Positions 45,164 through 54,488 of a stretch of DNA of 64,000 bases are shown here, piece by piece. Numbering within the stretch: the first letter of the stretch is position 1; every line of letters starts with the position of its first letter. The position numbers and the translations under genes were made by a program. The notes beneath the pieces are model-generated. The model saw only the letters and a program-made list of their open reading frames with translations, had not been told where the DNA came from and searched no databases. The stretch is from an uncultured Eubacteriales bacterium (lineage in GTDB: Bacteria > Bacillota > Clostridia > Oscillospirales > CAG-272): contig CAJLXA010000004.1 in the NCBI GenBank assembly GCA_905210485.1, positions 7,586 to 71,585 of the forward strand. The letters are read 5' to 3'.

Positions 45164-46846
45164 TTACAGATGTTTACGGCGCAGAACGATATACGCCGCG
45201 GCGGCGGGGACGATCAGCGCGGGAAGCACAAAAACGAATATTGTCCAGCCGGCTTTGCCGCCCGTTGTCAGGGGATACATGGTGCGCACGCATTTATAAC
45301 CCGTTTTCGTGCCGATGTCGGTTTCGGTGACGATCTTGTCGTCACCGCGGCGGAAGACATAGGTGACGTTCTCCACCGCGTCGTCGCTTTCATAACGTTT
45401 GCCGCCGTAATTTGCGGAATTGAGGTCGGTGGCGGAACCGAGATCGGAAGAAGCATAAACGTCGGTCATCGTCAGAACGCGGAGAGCGGCCGCGAGAATG
45501 TCGCGGTTACCGTACGCACTGCTGCCGAGATAGGTTTCGTCAAGAATTTCGCTCGTGCCGAACGCGCCGAGATAGGAATAGGTATAGGTGCCGTCTTCGG
45601 CAAAATAGGCGGTAACGCCCAGCATCGCCAGCGTATATCCCTCGTCTTCCGACAGGATGTCCCCGCTTGTCATGTCATAGGCGCGCACCTTGTCGGGCGC
45701 CAGAAGAAACGGCGAAATCTTCCTTGAAACGCGATCGGTAAGATTTTTCTCGGTAACGTCGCGCCATGTGGAAGACAGGGAGGACGTACGCGGAACGACG
45801 GTACGCGGAGCGGCCGTAAGATTGGAAACGGCGGAATACAGCGCATTGGAGACAGGCGACGTCGTTTTGTCGGTATACACGGCCGAGAGCTTTTCCCGCT
45901 CACTGCCGATCACCGACGCGTCACGGTAACGGATCACGTCGTCATTCACGGCAATGCCCCACGAAGAAAGGTAATCTCCGATGGCGGGAAGTGAAGACAT
46001 GGGTGTGCCGGGATCGCGGAAGAAGAGCATACTGCCGCGCGCTTCAAGATAGCGGTCGATCTTTTCGACGGCGGGGCGGCTGTAGTAGCCGGTATAATCT
46101 CCGTCGCCGTAATCGGTCGTCGGCCCGTTCATGATAAGCAGAACGCAGTCGTCGGGGATTGCTTCTGCCCGGTCGAGGTCGATCGTTGCAACGCGCATAC
46201 CGAGATCCTGCAGGAGATTATAAAACGAGGTCAGAGAAGCATTGCCCGGATTCTCATTGTTATCCGGATCGTAGACGGTCTCCCCGTGACCGACCGTGAA
46301 ATACGCGCAGGGGACGGGAACACCGGTCACCGAAAGAATCATGGTGGCCAGCTGATACTCGCCTTTATAGGCGTAGTATTCGCCCTCTTCGTCAAGGCTG
46401 TAGAAAATCTGGGACGCGGCGATACGCACTTTTTTCTCGTAACTGACGATAACGTCATCCTTTGTCAGTTCGCTCGCCGTCGTGGTCTTATAGGCGTCGG
46501 CGGCATGCGGGTCGCGGGAGAGGGAAAGCGTTTCCACATGGATGTTTTCCAGTTGCGAGGACAGTTTTTTCGCCGTGATGTAAACGGGACGGAGAAGAGA
46601 ATCGCCGAGAAGAATGTCCGGATCGGCGCAGAACGTGATCGTTACGTCCCCCTCCACGTTTTTCAGTTCCTCCGTCATTTTCGGGGACAAAGTGTAAATC
46701 CCCTCGGTTGTCATATCGCCGAAGAAGTTATTTTCACGCACAAGATAAAAGAGAAAGAGATTGCCCGCAAGGCAAAGAAGGACGGCGACCGCCGTTACGG
46801 CGCGAAGAAACCATGTGCGTTTCTTCCTGTTTTTTAACAGTGTCAT
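45164..46846 (-). CDS. GldG-like ABC transporter auxiliary protein (second copy)
   Basis: A 560-residue protein. The ATG at 46846 follows AAGGAG and is 16 bases after the upstream gene. It has an N-terminal membrane helix (about 12-35), a large extracytoplasmic domain of the ABC-transport auxiliary type (GDVTITFCADPDILLGD, AYFTVGHGETVYD, DDCVLLIMNGPTTDYGDGD, IDRYLEARGSMLFFRDPG) and a C-terminal helix followed by RRKHL. It is a paralogue of the preceding gene. In Bacteroidetes GldG works with GldA and GldF in gliding; in Firmicutes the role is not known. Confidence 0.85.
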   Translation of the reverse strand: MTLLKNRKKRTWFLRAVTAVAVLLCLAGNLFLFYLVRENNFFGDMTTEGIYTLSPKMTEELKNVEGDVTITFCADPDILLGDSLLRPVYITAKKLSSQLENIHVETLSLSRDPHAADAYKTTTASELTKDDVIVSYEKKVRIAASQIFYSLDEEGEYYAYKGEYQLATMILSVTGVPVPCAYFTVGHGETVYDPDNNENPGNASLTSFYNLLQDLGMRVATIDLDRAEAIPDDCVLLIMNGPTTDYGDGDYTGYYSRPAVEKIDRYLEARGSMLFFRDPGTPMSSLPAIGDYLSSWGIAVNDDVIRYRDASVIGSEREKLSAVYTDKTTSPVSNALYSAVSNLTAAPRTVVPRTSSLSSTWRDVTEKNLTDRVSRKISPFLLAPDKVRAYDMTSGDILSEDEGYTLAMLGVTAYFAEDGTYTYSYLGAFGTSEILDETYLGSSAYGNRDILAAALRVLTMTDVYASSDLGSATDLNSANYGGKRYESDDAVENVTYVFRRGDDKIVTETDIGTKTGYKCVRTMYPLTTGGKAGWTIFVFVLPALIVPAAAAYIVLRRKHL

Positions 46847-46862
46847 GTTTTTCTCCTTTTCA

Positions 46863-48320
46863 TCAGCGTTTTCTGCGATACAGGCATACGGCGGTCGCAG
46901 TACCCGCCAGAAGAAGCGGCAAAACGGCAACCATCAGAATAAAGATACGATTGGCGGTACCCACCGTCAGATTGTCGAGCGCGGCGGTTTCAATCGGGAG
47001 AACGGTACAACCGGCGGGTGCCGTCGGACAGCCGTACTCTGCAAGCAATGCATAAAAAAGGTCGCTGTTGCCGTAGTTTTTGCTGTTTATAACATCGTCG
47101 TAATTCATATACCCACTGGCGGCAAGATAGAGTTTTCCGCCGGCGGCGGTGTCCGCCATTGCCGACAGAACCTTCTTTCCGCGCCCCTCCGACGCCGTTT
47201 CGGCGGTATCGGACGTAAAGAGAACAGGATATACGGCCGCCCCTTTGTCGTTATCCTGATACAGCGTCAGGGGAGCGGCGTCGCGGTAAACGACGCGCGC
47301 TGCATTGTATTTCTGCGCCGTTTCGCCCACGGACGCGCCCTTGCCGTCGGCGGCATAAACGGCGGCGGCGGTCTTTCCGTCGCGGGTGATGCCGTTTTCA
47401 TAATCGTACAGGAGTTCGTCCGAGAACGAAAGACCGTATTTCAGAAGCAGGCTCCGCAGATTCGTCATGCGCCGGCAGGCGTCGTTTGCCGCGTCGAAAG
47501 TCAGGTAAAGGCGACCGCCGCCGTCTATATAACTTTCAAGGCGGGAGAGTTCGGTTTTTACCGTACTGCCCTCTCCGGCTTTTTCAAAATCGTAGAGCGG
47601 ATTGGATATGATAAGAAGCGCGCAATCGTCGGGAACGTCGGACTCGGAAAGTCTCACGGTTCCGACGCGGTAGCCGGACAATACCAGTTTTGTCGTAAGG
47701 CCGGAGATCGCAAAATTTTCCCCGTGATCGACAGTGAAATAAGCGGTAGGGTGATCTTCGCTTTTCGTCTGCACCCACAGGCAGGCGGCGGCAAAGACCT
47801 CTTCGCCGTTATAGGCGGTGATCTCGCGGTTCGCGTTCAGAATAAAAAAGTCGGAGAGGGAGAAATGGCGCAGGTCCTCTTCGCTTTCAAAGATGACCGA
47901 GGTTTCGGACAGGGTGACTTCCTGACCTTTATCCCGGAATTTTTCTTCATACGCAAGAACGGCGCGGTGATCGGTATAGATGCTGTAGGGCGTGAGAAGC
48001 TCCACCTTGTCGGGATAGGCGGCGGCATATTGCTTCGCGGTTTCATACACAAGGCGGTAGGCGGTATTTTTTTCAAGGTCGGCCTCGGTCATGCAAAACC
48101 GCACCGCAACTTTGTGTTCCGCAGCGGCGAACTTTTCCGCCATGGAATCGCCGATCTCATGCGTATATTTATCGGCGGTGTAAAAATACCACGAAAAGCG
48201 CGTGGCGAGCGCGTATACGAGAATATTCAGAACGAGAACGACGCCGAGAAACAAAGCCGTTGTCATACGGCCGATTCCGCGCCGCGACAGGCGCGACAGG
48301 GATTTCATCGGAAACTGCAT
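46863..48320 (-). CDS. GldG-like ABC transporter auxiliary protein (first copy)
   Basis: A 485-residue protein with an N-terminal membrane helix (about 18-40), an extracytoplasmic domain (HKVAVRFCMTEADLEKNTAY, AYFTVDHGENFAISGLTTKL, DDCALLIISNPLYDFEKAG, LESYIDGGGRLYLTFD) and a C-terminal helix ending RRKR. The start follows GAGGAGG. It shares layout and key motifs (FTVxHGE, PDDCxLLI, sugar-ring-like GGG/EARGS strand) with the next gene, so the pair arose by duplication. It lies 14 bases after the permease gene and probably forms a complex with the ATPase and permease. Confidence 0.85.
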   Translation of the reverse strand: MQFPMKSLSRLSRRGIGRMTTALFLGVVLVLNILVYALATRFSWYFYTADKYTHEIGDSMAEKFAAAEHKVAVRFCMTEADLEKNTAYRLVYETAKQYAAAYPDKVELLTPYSIYTDHRAVLAYEEKFRDKGQEVTLSETSVIFESEEDLRHFSLSDFFILNANREITAYNGEEVFAAACLWVQTKSEDHPTAYFTVDHGENFAISGLTTKLVLSGYRVGTVRLSESDVPDDCALLIISNPLYDFEKAGEGSTVKTELSRLESYIDGGGRLYLTFDAANDACRRMTNLRSLLLKYGLSFSDELLYDYENGITRDGKTAAAVYAADGKGASVGETAQKYNAARVVYRDAAPLTLYQDNDKGAAVYPVLFTSDTAETASEGRGKKVLSAMADTAAGGKLYLAASGYMNYDDVINSKNYGNSDLFYALLAEYGCPTAPAGCTVLPIETAALDNLTVGTANRIFILMVAVLPLLLAGTATAVCLYRRKR

Positions 48321-48334
48321 ACGGGCCTCCTCTG

Positions 48335-49039
48335 TCAGGACGTGCGACGTCTGTCAAACACGCGCACTGTGAAAAAGAGGAAGACGGCCGTCACGGAAAG
48401 ATAATAGATCAGCGCCGCGATGTCGAAAATGCCGCTCGTAAAGTTGCCGAAACGGGAGAAAACCGAAAAGCACTCGAAAACAAAGCGGATTCCGTAACCG
48501 CTGAACAGCGTGGCAAGCAGGGAAAGGAGGAGGAAAACAAGAAGAATTCCCATGGTACCGATCGCGGCCGCCAACTGATTTTCGGTAACGGAAGATACGA
48601 AGACGCCGACGGCGATAAAACACATGCCGGCAAGGAGCACCGCGAAATAGTTACCGAACAGCATGGCGGTTTTCACGGCGGCATAGCGGTAGAGAATCAG
48701 AAAGTAAAGCGACGAAACGGTATGCGAAGCGAAAAACAGCGTGAACGCCGCGAGGAATTTTCCCATCACCATTCCGGTAAGCGAAACGGGAGAAGTCAGA
48801 AGAAGCTGCTCCGTGCGTTGCTTTTTTTCTTCGCTGAACAGTTTCATCGTGAGAAGCGGAAGAAGAACGACAAAGGCGTACAGCATTGTCGTATAGTAGG
48901 CCGTAACGTCGGCGCTCATCTGAAAAAGCGTCGTGTAGCAGAACACCGCGCCGGCAACCGCCAGAAATACGCCGAGATAAATATATCCCAGCGGGGTCGT
49001 GAAATAGGCGCGCATTTCTCTCTTATATATGGCTTTCAT
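48335..49039 (-). CDS. GldF-like ABC-2 permease
   Basis: A 234-residue integral membrane protein with six predicted helices. The opening MKAIYKREMRAYFTTPLGYIYLGVFL and the cytoplasmic loop LFSEEKKQRTEQLLLTSPVSLTGMVMGKF are typical of GldF/ABC-2 permeases. GAGGTG precedes the ATG, 4 bases after the ATPase gene. It is the membrane channel of the transporter; the substrate is unknown. Confidence 0.9.
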   Translation of the reverse strand: MKAIYKREMRAYFTTPLGYIYLGVFLAVAGAVFCYTTLFQMSADVTAYYTTMLYAFVVLLPLLTMKLFSEEKKQRTEQLLLTSPVSLTGMVMGKFLAAFTLFFASHTVSSLYFLILYRYAAVKTAMLFGNYFAVLLAGMCFIAVGVFVSSVTENQLAAAIGTMGILLVFLLLSLLATLFSGYGIRFVFECFSVFSRFGNFTSGIFDIAALIYYLSVTAVFLFFTVRVFDRRRTS

Positions 49040-49043
49040 ACTG

Positions 49044-50006
49044 TCACCTCTTCGCTTTCTTTACGGGAGATACCTGTCCGTCCACAAGGCGGAGGAAAAT
49101 TTCTTCCAGATCCATTTCGGCCTTTTCAAATCCGAGAAGCGGCCAGTCTTCACGGGCACAGAGATAAAATATGGATTTTCTGATGTCCACACCGGGCTCG
49201 CTTTCGATGGTATACACATAGGCGTCGCCCTCGCGGGTGTCGCCCGCCACGGCGCTACGGATACCGCCGACTTTGCGGAGCGCGGAAAGCACCGCGCTTC
49301 TCTGCGGCGCGGAAATGCGGGCGCGGAAGCGGTTATGCCCCTCGATCGTGCGGGTGAGATCATCGGTCCGCGCGTCCGCGACGAGAACGCCGCGGTCAAT
49401 GATAAGAATCCGTTCGCAGACAGCTTGTACTTCCGACAGGATATGGGTGCTGAGGATCACGGTATGGCTCTTGGAAAGATGGCGGAGGAGATTGCGCACC
49501 TCGATGATCTGTTTCGGATCCAGTCCCACCGTCGGTTCGTCGAAGATCAGAACGGGCGGATTGCCGACCAGCGCCTCCGCGATACCGACGCGCTGGCGAT
49601 AGCCTTTCGACAGGTTGCGGATAAGGCGCGGACGCACCTCGGAGAGCCTGACGGCGTCGCATATTTCGTCAAGATGTTCCTTTTTCGGAAAGGTACAGCC
49701 TTTCAGTTCATATACGAATCCGAGATATTCGTCCACCGTCATATCGGGGTAGAGCGGCGGCTGTTCGGGCAGGTAGCCGATCTTCTTCTTTGCGGCAAAG
49801 GGGTCGTCCTGAATGTCGATACCGTCGACCGATGCCGTACCCGACGTGGGAGCAAGATAGCCGGTAAGAATATTCATGGTCGTACTTTTCCCGGCGCCGT
49901 TCGGGCCGAGGAGGCCGACGATCTCTCCCTCTCCGATCTCAAAACTCACGTCGTCAAGTGCCGTGTTACCGCCGTAGCGCTTTACAAGATGTTCTGCTTT
50001 TATCAT
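49044..50006 (-). CDS. ABC transporter ATPase (GldA-like)
   Basis: A 320-residue ATPase, first gene of the operon. Walker A is LGPNGAGKSTT (about 33-43), followed by the Q-loop GYLPEQPPLY, signature LSKGYRQR, Walker B VLIFDEPTVGLDP and the H-loop LSTHILSEVQ. The C-terminal about 90 residues form the extension found in ABC-2 ATPases, ending DLEEIFLRLVDG. The order ATPase-permease-GldG-GldG-DUF4340 is well conserved in Clostridia. It drives the transporter with the downstream permease. Confidence 0.93.
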   Translation of the reverse strand: MIKAEHLVKRYGGNTALDDVSFEIGEGEIVGLLGPNGAGKSTTMNILTGYLAPTSGTASVDGIDIQDDPFAAKKKIGYLPEQPPLYPDMTVDEYLGFVYELKGCTFPKKEHLDEICDAVRLSEVRPRLIRNLSKGYRQRVGIAEALVGNPPVLIFDEPTVGLDPKQIIEVRNLLRHLSKSHTVILSTHILSEVQAVCERILIIDRGVLVADARTDDLTRTIEGHNRFRARISAPQRSAVLSALRKVGGIRSAVAGDTREGDAYVYTIESEPGVDIRKSIFYLCAREDWPLLGFEKAEMDLEEIFLRLVDGQVSPVKKAKR

Positions 50007-50127
50007 GGAGTTCCTTTCTCTTTGTCACAGGCGGGGCGCAACGCCCCGGCGACGCCGGCAAAAAATCGGGGCAGATTGCTTCCGGCGGTGCGACGGAAAA
50101 TGAAAAAACAAAAATTGTACTTTAAAT

Positions 50128-50136
50128 ATTGTAGCA
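50128..50136 (-). promoter_or_regulatory. Extended -10 upstream of the Gld-type operon
   Basis: TGCTACAAT on the minus strand, about 120 bases before the ATPase start. No good -35 is seen, as expected for an extended -10 promoter. The rest of the 298-base gap holds only the fakA terminator. Confidence 0.5.
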
Positions 50137-50265
50137 TTGAAATATAAACAAATTGTGAACTCCGCCGTATTTCTATGTGAAAGTTGGGAACATATCCGCA
50201 AAAAGCGACGATTTTTTCGGGTAAAATGTCCATGGAACGACAAAACGACATAAAACGATAAAAGA

Positions 50266-50291
50266 AAAGACCGGGAAAACACCCGGTCTTT
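50266..50291 (-). terminator. Terminator of the fakB-fakA operon
   Basis: AAAGACCGGG pairs with CCCGGTCTTT in a 10-bp stem with a 6-base loop, followed by TCTTTTATC on the minus strand. Confidence 0.85.
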
Positions 50292-50304
50292 CGGAAACGT
50301 CGGT

Positions 50305-51975
50305 TTATTCAACGACAAAAATGAATTGATAAATATCCTGCTTCCCGTCGATCTCATAAATCTCCACCGCAGGGAACCGCGCTTTCAGGTCGGCGCGGAC
50401 GTCATCCATGTCTTCGCGCGTAGCTTCCTTGCCGCAGATGACAATGATCACTTCTTTATCGGTCATATCCAGTTTTCCGAACATGGCCTTGGCGGCCGAA
50501 GCCGCGTCCTTTTCACAGGACAGCAGTTCTTTTCCCGTGATACCGATAAAATCGCCCGCATGAATGTCCATACCGCCAAGGTGGGTATCGCGTACCGCAT
50601 AGGTCACGGAAGCGGTCGTAACGCCGTTCATCGCGTCGCGGAGATTCTGCATGATCTCGTCCGTGTCCTTGGAATCAAAGTCCATCATGGAGAGCGCGGC
50701 GTATCCGTCGCCGATTGTATGGCTTTCCAGAACGCGCACGTCGCTGTCCCGGTAAAGTCCGGCCGCCGCACGCGCCGCCAGAATGATGTTGCCGTTATTC
50801 GGCATGACGATGACGGTATCCGCGTTGGCCTCGCGGAACGCTTCAACGAAATCCTCCGCGGAGGGATTCATCGTCTGGCCGCCGGGAACGATGACATCCG
50901 CGCCGAGCTGACGGAAAGTTTCGGCGATGCCGTCGCCCGACGCGACCGCCACGATGCCGATTTTCTTACGCGGTTTGTTTTCCGTCGCTTTTTTCGGAGC
51001 GGGCGTATAGCGGTTCTCCACCGTCGCTTCGCTGTGCTGAAGAGACATGTTTTCCACCTTGACGGTGAGGAACTCGCCGTATTGCTGGCAGAATTCAAAA
51101 ACCTTGCCGGGAGTCATCGTATGTACATGTAACTTTACAATACTGCCTGTTTTTACGGCGACAATGGAATTGCCGATTGTCTTCAGATAGTCGGAGATCG
51201 TGGCGACGTCAAAGGCCTCCGTATCGACCTTGCTGTTCTGAAGTTGCAAAAGGCACTCGGTGCAATAGCCGAATTCCATCACGCTGTCGGCCGTGAATCC
51301 CGACGTATCCACCGTTTTCGCGTTGCCGGGAAGCGCGCTGGCCGTTCCCTCGATCGGCTCGCCGTGCAGAATCTTGTTCATACCTTCCATGACATAGACA
51401 AGCCCGGCGCCGCCGCTGTCGATAACGCCGGCTTCTTTCAGAACGGGAAGAAGATCCGGCGTACGTTCCAGCGACGCATGCATTTCGTCGATAAAATCGG
51501 AAAGAAAAGTTTCGGGAGTGCTGTCGCGTTCGATACGCGACACCGCATATGCCGTCGATTCGCGCGCCACCGTCAGAATCGTTCCCTCGGTCGGCGTCAT
51601 AACGGCGTTATACGCCTGCTTCACGCCGGATTCAAAGGCGCGGCCGAGCGCCGCGGCGTCCGCGGCCGCAACGCCCTCCAGTCCTTTGGCGATACCGCCG
51701 AAGAACTGCGACAGGATCACGCCGGAATTGCCGCGCGCGGAAAGAAGCATACCGTCGGCGACGATCTTCGCCATTTCGCCGATCTCCACCGTTGCGGCAT
51801 TGGCGGCAGAAGCCGCGCCGCCCTCCACGGTCATGCGCATATTGTCGCCCGTATCGCCGTCCGGAATCGGAAACACGTTGAGGTCGTTCACGATTTCCGC
51901 GTTATAGCCGAGATTGCGTGCGCCGCCGACCACCATTTCTTTATAAAGATTGCCGTCAAGCATGAGAGTTGCCAT
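50305..51975 (-). CDS. fakA: Fatty acid kinase ATP-binding subunit (DAK2/YloV family)
   Basis: It phosphorylates fatty acids bound to FakB, feeding exogenous fatty acids into phospholipid synthesis. The 556-residue protein has the N-terminal DhaL-like kinase domain with the metal-binding loop D39-G-D41-T-G-D44 (FPIPDGDTGDN). The middle domain contains LLPVLKEAGVIDSGGAGLVYVMEGM. The C-terminal domain contains IVAVASGDGIAETFRQLGAD and VVIMPNNGNI-type strands. The second of two adjacent ATGs is used because it is better spaced from AGGTGA. It follows a DegV/FakB gene by 41 bases, which supports the kinase role. A weak recurrent palindrome (51121-51140) lies in the coding sequence. Confidence 0.88.
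   Translation of the reverse strand: MATLMLDGNLYKEMVVGGARNLGYNAEIVNDLNVFPIPDGDTGDNMRMTVEGGAASAANAATVEIGEMAKIVADGMLLSARGNSGVILSQFFGGIAKGLEGVAAADAAALGRAFESGVKQAYNAVMTPTEGTILTVARESTAYAVSRIERDSTPETFLSDFIDEMHASLERTPDLLPVLKEAGVIDSGGAGLVYVMEGMNKILHGEPIEGTASALPGNAKTVDTSGFTADSVMEFGYCTECLLQLQNSKVDTEAFDVATISDYLKTIGNSIVAVKTGSIVKLHVHTMTPGKVFEFCQQYGEFLTVKVENMSLQHSEATVENRYTPAPKKATENKPRKKIGIVAVASGDGIAETFRQLGADVIVPGGQTMNPSAEDFVEAFREANADTVIVMPNNGNIILAARAAAGLYRDSDVRVLESHTIGDGYAALSMMDFDSKDTDEIMQNLRDAMNGVTTASVTYAVRDTHLGGMDIHAGDFIGITGKELLSCEKDAASAAKAMFGKLDMTDKEVIIVICGKEATREDMDDVRADLKARFPAVEIYEIDGKQDIYQFIFVVE
51121..51140. promoter_or_regulatory. Weak recurrent palindrome ATGTACA-N6-TTTACAA inside fakA
   Basis: It has the 7-6-7 layout of the family, with one mismatch in each arm. 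It is in coding sequence, so chance similarity cannot be excluded. Confidence 0.25.
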
Positions 51976-52016
51976 CATCCATCACCTGTAAAAGAAAATT
52001 TCGTTTGCCTGTTTTA

Positions 52017-52910
52017 TCAGGACTCGCCGGCGAAAGTAACTTCTTCGCCGAACGCATAAAGACCGATGGTCGAAGGGCCGACAGAGGAACCGATGATCGG
52101 GCCGATGTAGTTCACATAGATATCCCGGCAGGGAATCTCCTCTTTCACTTTGTCTTTCAGATATTCAACTTCTTCGGGATCGCAGTCCGCATGAACAAGA
52201 TAAATCGTCTGATTCTGTGCGTCGCGGATAGCCTCTTTCATACGGCGTACCACTTCGTCTATCGAATTCTTTCTGCCTTTCGCTTTGGCAATCGGCGTCT
52301 GGTAGCCGTTTTTATCGCAGACAAGAATGGGTTTCACGCCGAAGAGATTGCCGAAGAACGCCTTTGTGGCTTTCACGCGGCCGGCGCGGGCAAGGCAGTT
52401 CAGGTCGTTCACCGTCACAAACTGATTCACCGTTTTGCGGATCGGCATAACGGCGTCATAGATCTCTTTTGCGGATTTTCCGGCGTCGCGCTCTTCCGCG
52501 GCGCGAATGGCCAGCATGCCCTCGCCCATGCAGGAATTGAGGGCGTCGATGCAATAGATCTCACGATCGGGGAATTCTTCTTTCAGCTGTTTTGCCACTA
52601 CGGCGCCCGTATTGATTGAACCGCTCTGTTTTTCGCAGCAGCCTATGTAGACAATGTCGTATCCCTCCGTGAGATACAGGCGGAATATACGCATAAATTC
52701 CGCGGCGGGAACCTGTACCGTCATAACGCGTTCGCCGCGGCGCATGATGTCGTAAAGTTCTTTCGGTTCGTAATACTCCCATGTAAGGGACGCTTCGGTT
52801 TCCTTACCGTTATAAACCGTTTTCATTCTCGCATAATCAATATCGTATTTTGCGAGCAGTTCACCTGAAAGATCAGAGCAGGAATCCGTGATGATTTTTA
52901 CCTTGTTCAT
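52017..52910 (-). CDS. DegV family fatty-acid-binding protein (FakB-like)
   Basis: It binds a fatty acid and presents it to FakA for phosphorylation. The 297-residue protein has the DegV opening KIITDSCSDLSGELLAKYDI, a lipid-contact Ser/Thr segment (TVQVPAAEFMRIF), GCCEKQSGSINTG, and the ending GPIIGSSVGPSTIGLYAFG. AAAGGAG precedes the ATG. A possible promoter (TTGACG-N18-GATATA) overlaps the end of the upstream gene. It is in an operon with fakA. Confidence 0.9.
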   Translation of the reverse strand: MNKVKIITDSCSDLSGELLAKYDIDYARMKTVYNGKETEASLTWEYYEPKELYDIMRRGERVMTVQVPAAEFMRIFRLYLTEGYDIVYIGCCEKQSGSINTGAVVAKQLKEEFPDREIYCIDALNSCMGEGMLAIRAAEERDAGKSAKEIYDAVMPIRKTVNQFVTVNDLNCLARAGRVKATKAFFGNLFGVKPILVCDKNGYQTPIAKAKGRKNSIDEVVRRMKEAIRDAQNQTIYLVHADCDPEEVEYLKDKVKEEIPCRDIYVNYIGPIIGSSVGPSTIGLYAFGEEVTFAGES

Positions 52911-52983
52911 GATGATTCTCCTTTAAAATACAGTAAAATGTAAATAAAAGTTTTCTTTATATCGGATATTTCCGAAAACGTCG

Positions 52984-53583
52984 TCAATCCGCTTTCGGAA
53001 AATCGCCGTCAAGTATTTTGGCCGCTTCGGCCTTATGCTTCCGTGTTTTCACGCGCACCGTATACATGGTATCCCACATATTTTCCGCGCCGTCGGCCGC
53101 GAGAGCAATGCCGGCAATCAGTTTGATATGCGCGCTGTCGGCGGCAAAGAAGACCGTGATGATGCCGAGCACGCCGACAACCGACGCCGTGATGAGCAGA
53201 ATGAGCCACTTATGCATGCCGAAAGTACGGGCGTCGATGGCCGTCTGCAATTTCATCATACCGTCGAGAATAACATAGATGCCCACGACATACGGAAGAG
53301 TGCTTTCAAAATTCACCGGGGAAATGAAGATCAGAATACCGAGAATGAAGCAGAAAGTACCCGCCGCAAAACCGTTCTGGAACGCCAGTCTGTACAGGTC
53401 GTTTGAAAAATAACCGAACACACGCGCAAATCCCATCAGGATACAGGCGCCGGAAAAAAACCAGCGCATCCATTCAAGCGGCGCCGAGGGAATGATAATG
53501 AAAAACATTCCGGACAAAAAGAGAAGTATCGACGTCACCGCAGCGATGACCTTTGCCTGTTTTACCGTACTGACTCTGTTCAT
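52984..53583 (-). CDS. DUF308 (HdeD-like) membrane protein
   Basis: A 199-residue protein with six membrane helices in three pairs, the pattern of HdeD/DUF308 proteins (AAVTSILLFLSGMFFIIIP, FILGILIFISPVNFESTLPYVVGIYVILDGMMKLQ, LGIITVFFAADSAHIKLIAG). The ATG at 53583 follows AAAAGGAG. HdeD is linked to acid resistance in enterobacteria; the role in Clostridia is unknown. It has its own promoter and lies just downstream of a TetR gene, which could regulate it. Confidence 0.88.
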   Translation of the reverse strand: MNRVSTVKQAKVIAAVTSILLFLSGMFFIIIPSAPLEWMRWFFSGACILMGFARVFGYFSNDLYRLAFQNGFAAGTFCFILGILIFISPVNFESTLPYVVGIYVILDGMMKLQTAIDARTFGMHKWLILLITASVVGVLGIITVFFAADSAHIKLIAGIALAADGAENMWDTMYTVRVKTRKHKAEAAKILDGDFPKAD

Positions 53584-53692
53584 AATACTCCTTTTACGCG
53601 AAAAAAGCCGCTTGCACGGTTTTTCGTATTCCGACGAAACGGCGACATTCCGGCAATGAAATTTCCGGGCGCCGTTCCGGGCATTTTTATAT

Positions 53693-53721
53693 ATTGTAGC
53701 ACATGCCGCCCGCGCTGTCAT
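53693..53721 (-). promoter_or_regulatory. Promoter of the DUF308 gene
   Basis: ATGACA (53721-53716), 17 bases, TACAAT (53698-53693), about 110 bases before the start. Confidence 0.7.
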
Positions 53722-53734
53722 GAGTTAAAAAGAA

Positions 53735-53763
53735 AGCAGATGCCCGATTTTTGGGCATCTGCT
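53735..53763 (-). terminator. Terminator of the TetR gene
   Basis: AGCAGATGCCC pairs with GGGCATCTGCT in an 11-bp stem with a 7-base loop, followed by TTCTTTTTAAC on the minus strand. It separates the TetR gene from the DUF308 gene. Confidence 0.9.
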
Positions 53764-53773
53764 CTTTATTTGT

Positions 53774-54352
53774 TCAAAATTCAGACGTTTTTCGCGTTTT
53801 GTCTATATTTTCCCAGCCGGACAGCATGGAAGGAAAAAGATTTCCGAAAAGCCGCGTGAATTTTCCGCATATCGCCTCCGGGTCTTCCTTGCAACCGCTT
53901 TTCAGCCAATCGGTATAAATGCCCATTAGGGCATGCCGGCAACAGTCGGTCAGAAAATCAACGTCTCCGGGCGGGCAATCGTCTCCGCCAAGACTGAGGA
54001 AATACTGTCTGATCGAGCGGGCGAGAACCGAAAAAAGGCAGGTGGTCATGCCGTCACGGCCGACCGAGGCATAGATATTCTGCACCGCTTTCTGATGCTT
54101 CAGCGTGAAATCCGCAAGGCGACGGAAACTATCCGTGGGGGAAAGCACCGCGTCCTCGCTCCGCGCGGAGATATGCTCGGATTCGCACAGTTCTTCGATC
54201 ACGCCGTATATATCCTGAAAATAATAGTAAAAAGTATTGCGGTTCACACCGCAATCGTCCACAATGTCGCGCACCGTAATCTTGTCAAAGGATTTCCGGG
54301 CGGCAATATTCAGAAACGAATCCACAATGGCCCTTTTCGTAAAAGGCGGCAT
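53774..54352 (-). CDS. TetR-family transcriptional regulator
   Basis: A 192-residue regulator. The ATG at 54352 follows GAGG by 8-9 bases; an upstream GTG lacks a ribosome binding site. The N-terminal helix-turn-helix is TVRDIVDDCGVNRNTFYYYFQDIYGVIEEL, close to the DhaS-like TetR subgroup, with a helical ligand domain after it. The TetR_C-type segment includes VLARSIRQYFLSLGG and CRHALMGIYTDWLKSG. It has its own promoter and terminator. The effector and targets are unknown; the adjacent DUF308 gene is a candidate target. Confidence 0.9.
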   Translation of the reverse strand: MPPFTKRAIVDSFLNIAARKSFDKITVRDIVDDCGVNRNTFYYYFQDIYGVIEELCESEHISARSEDAVLSPTDSFRRLADFTLKHQKAVQNIYASVGRDGMTTCLFSVLARSIRQYFLSLGGDDCPPGDVDFLTDCCRHALMGIYTDWLKSGCKEDPEAICGKFTRLFGNLFPSMLSGWENIDKTRKTSEF

Positions 54353-54440
54353 ACAGCACCCTCTTTCCTGTTGTTTTTGCACGGATAATGTCGGATTCCG
54401 CGTTCAGCGTTCGGAAGACAGCTTTTTACCTTTAGTCATT

Positions 54441-54469
54441 ATTTTACCACATTTCAGAAAATATTGCAA
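54441..54469 (-). promoter_or_regulatory. Promoter of the TetR gene
   Basis: TTGCAA (54469-54464), 17-base spacer, TAAAAT (54446-54441) on the minus strand. Confidence 0.65.
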
Positions 54470-54488
54470 CCGTTTTTGCGAAATTCCG

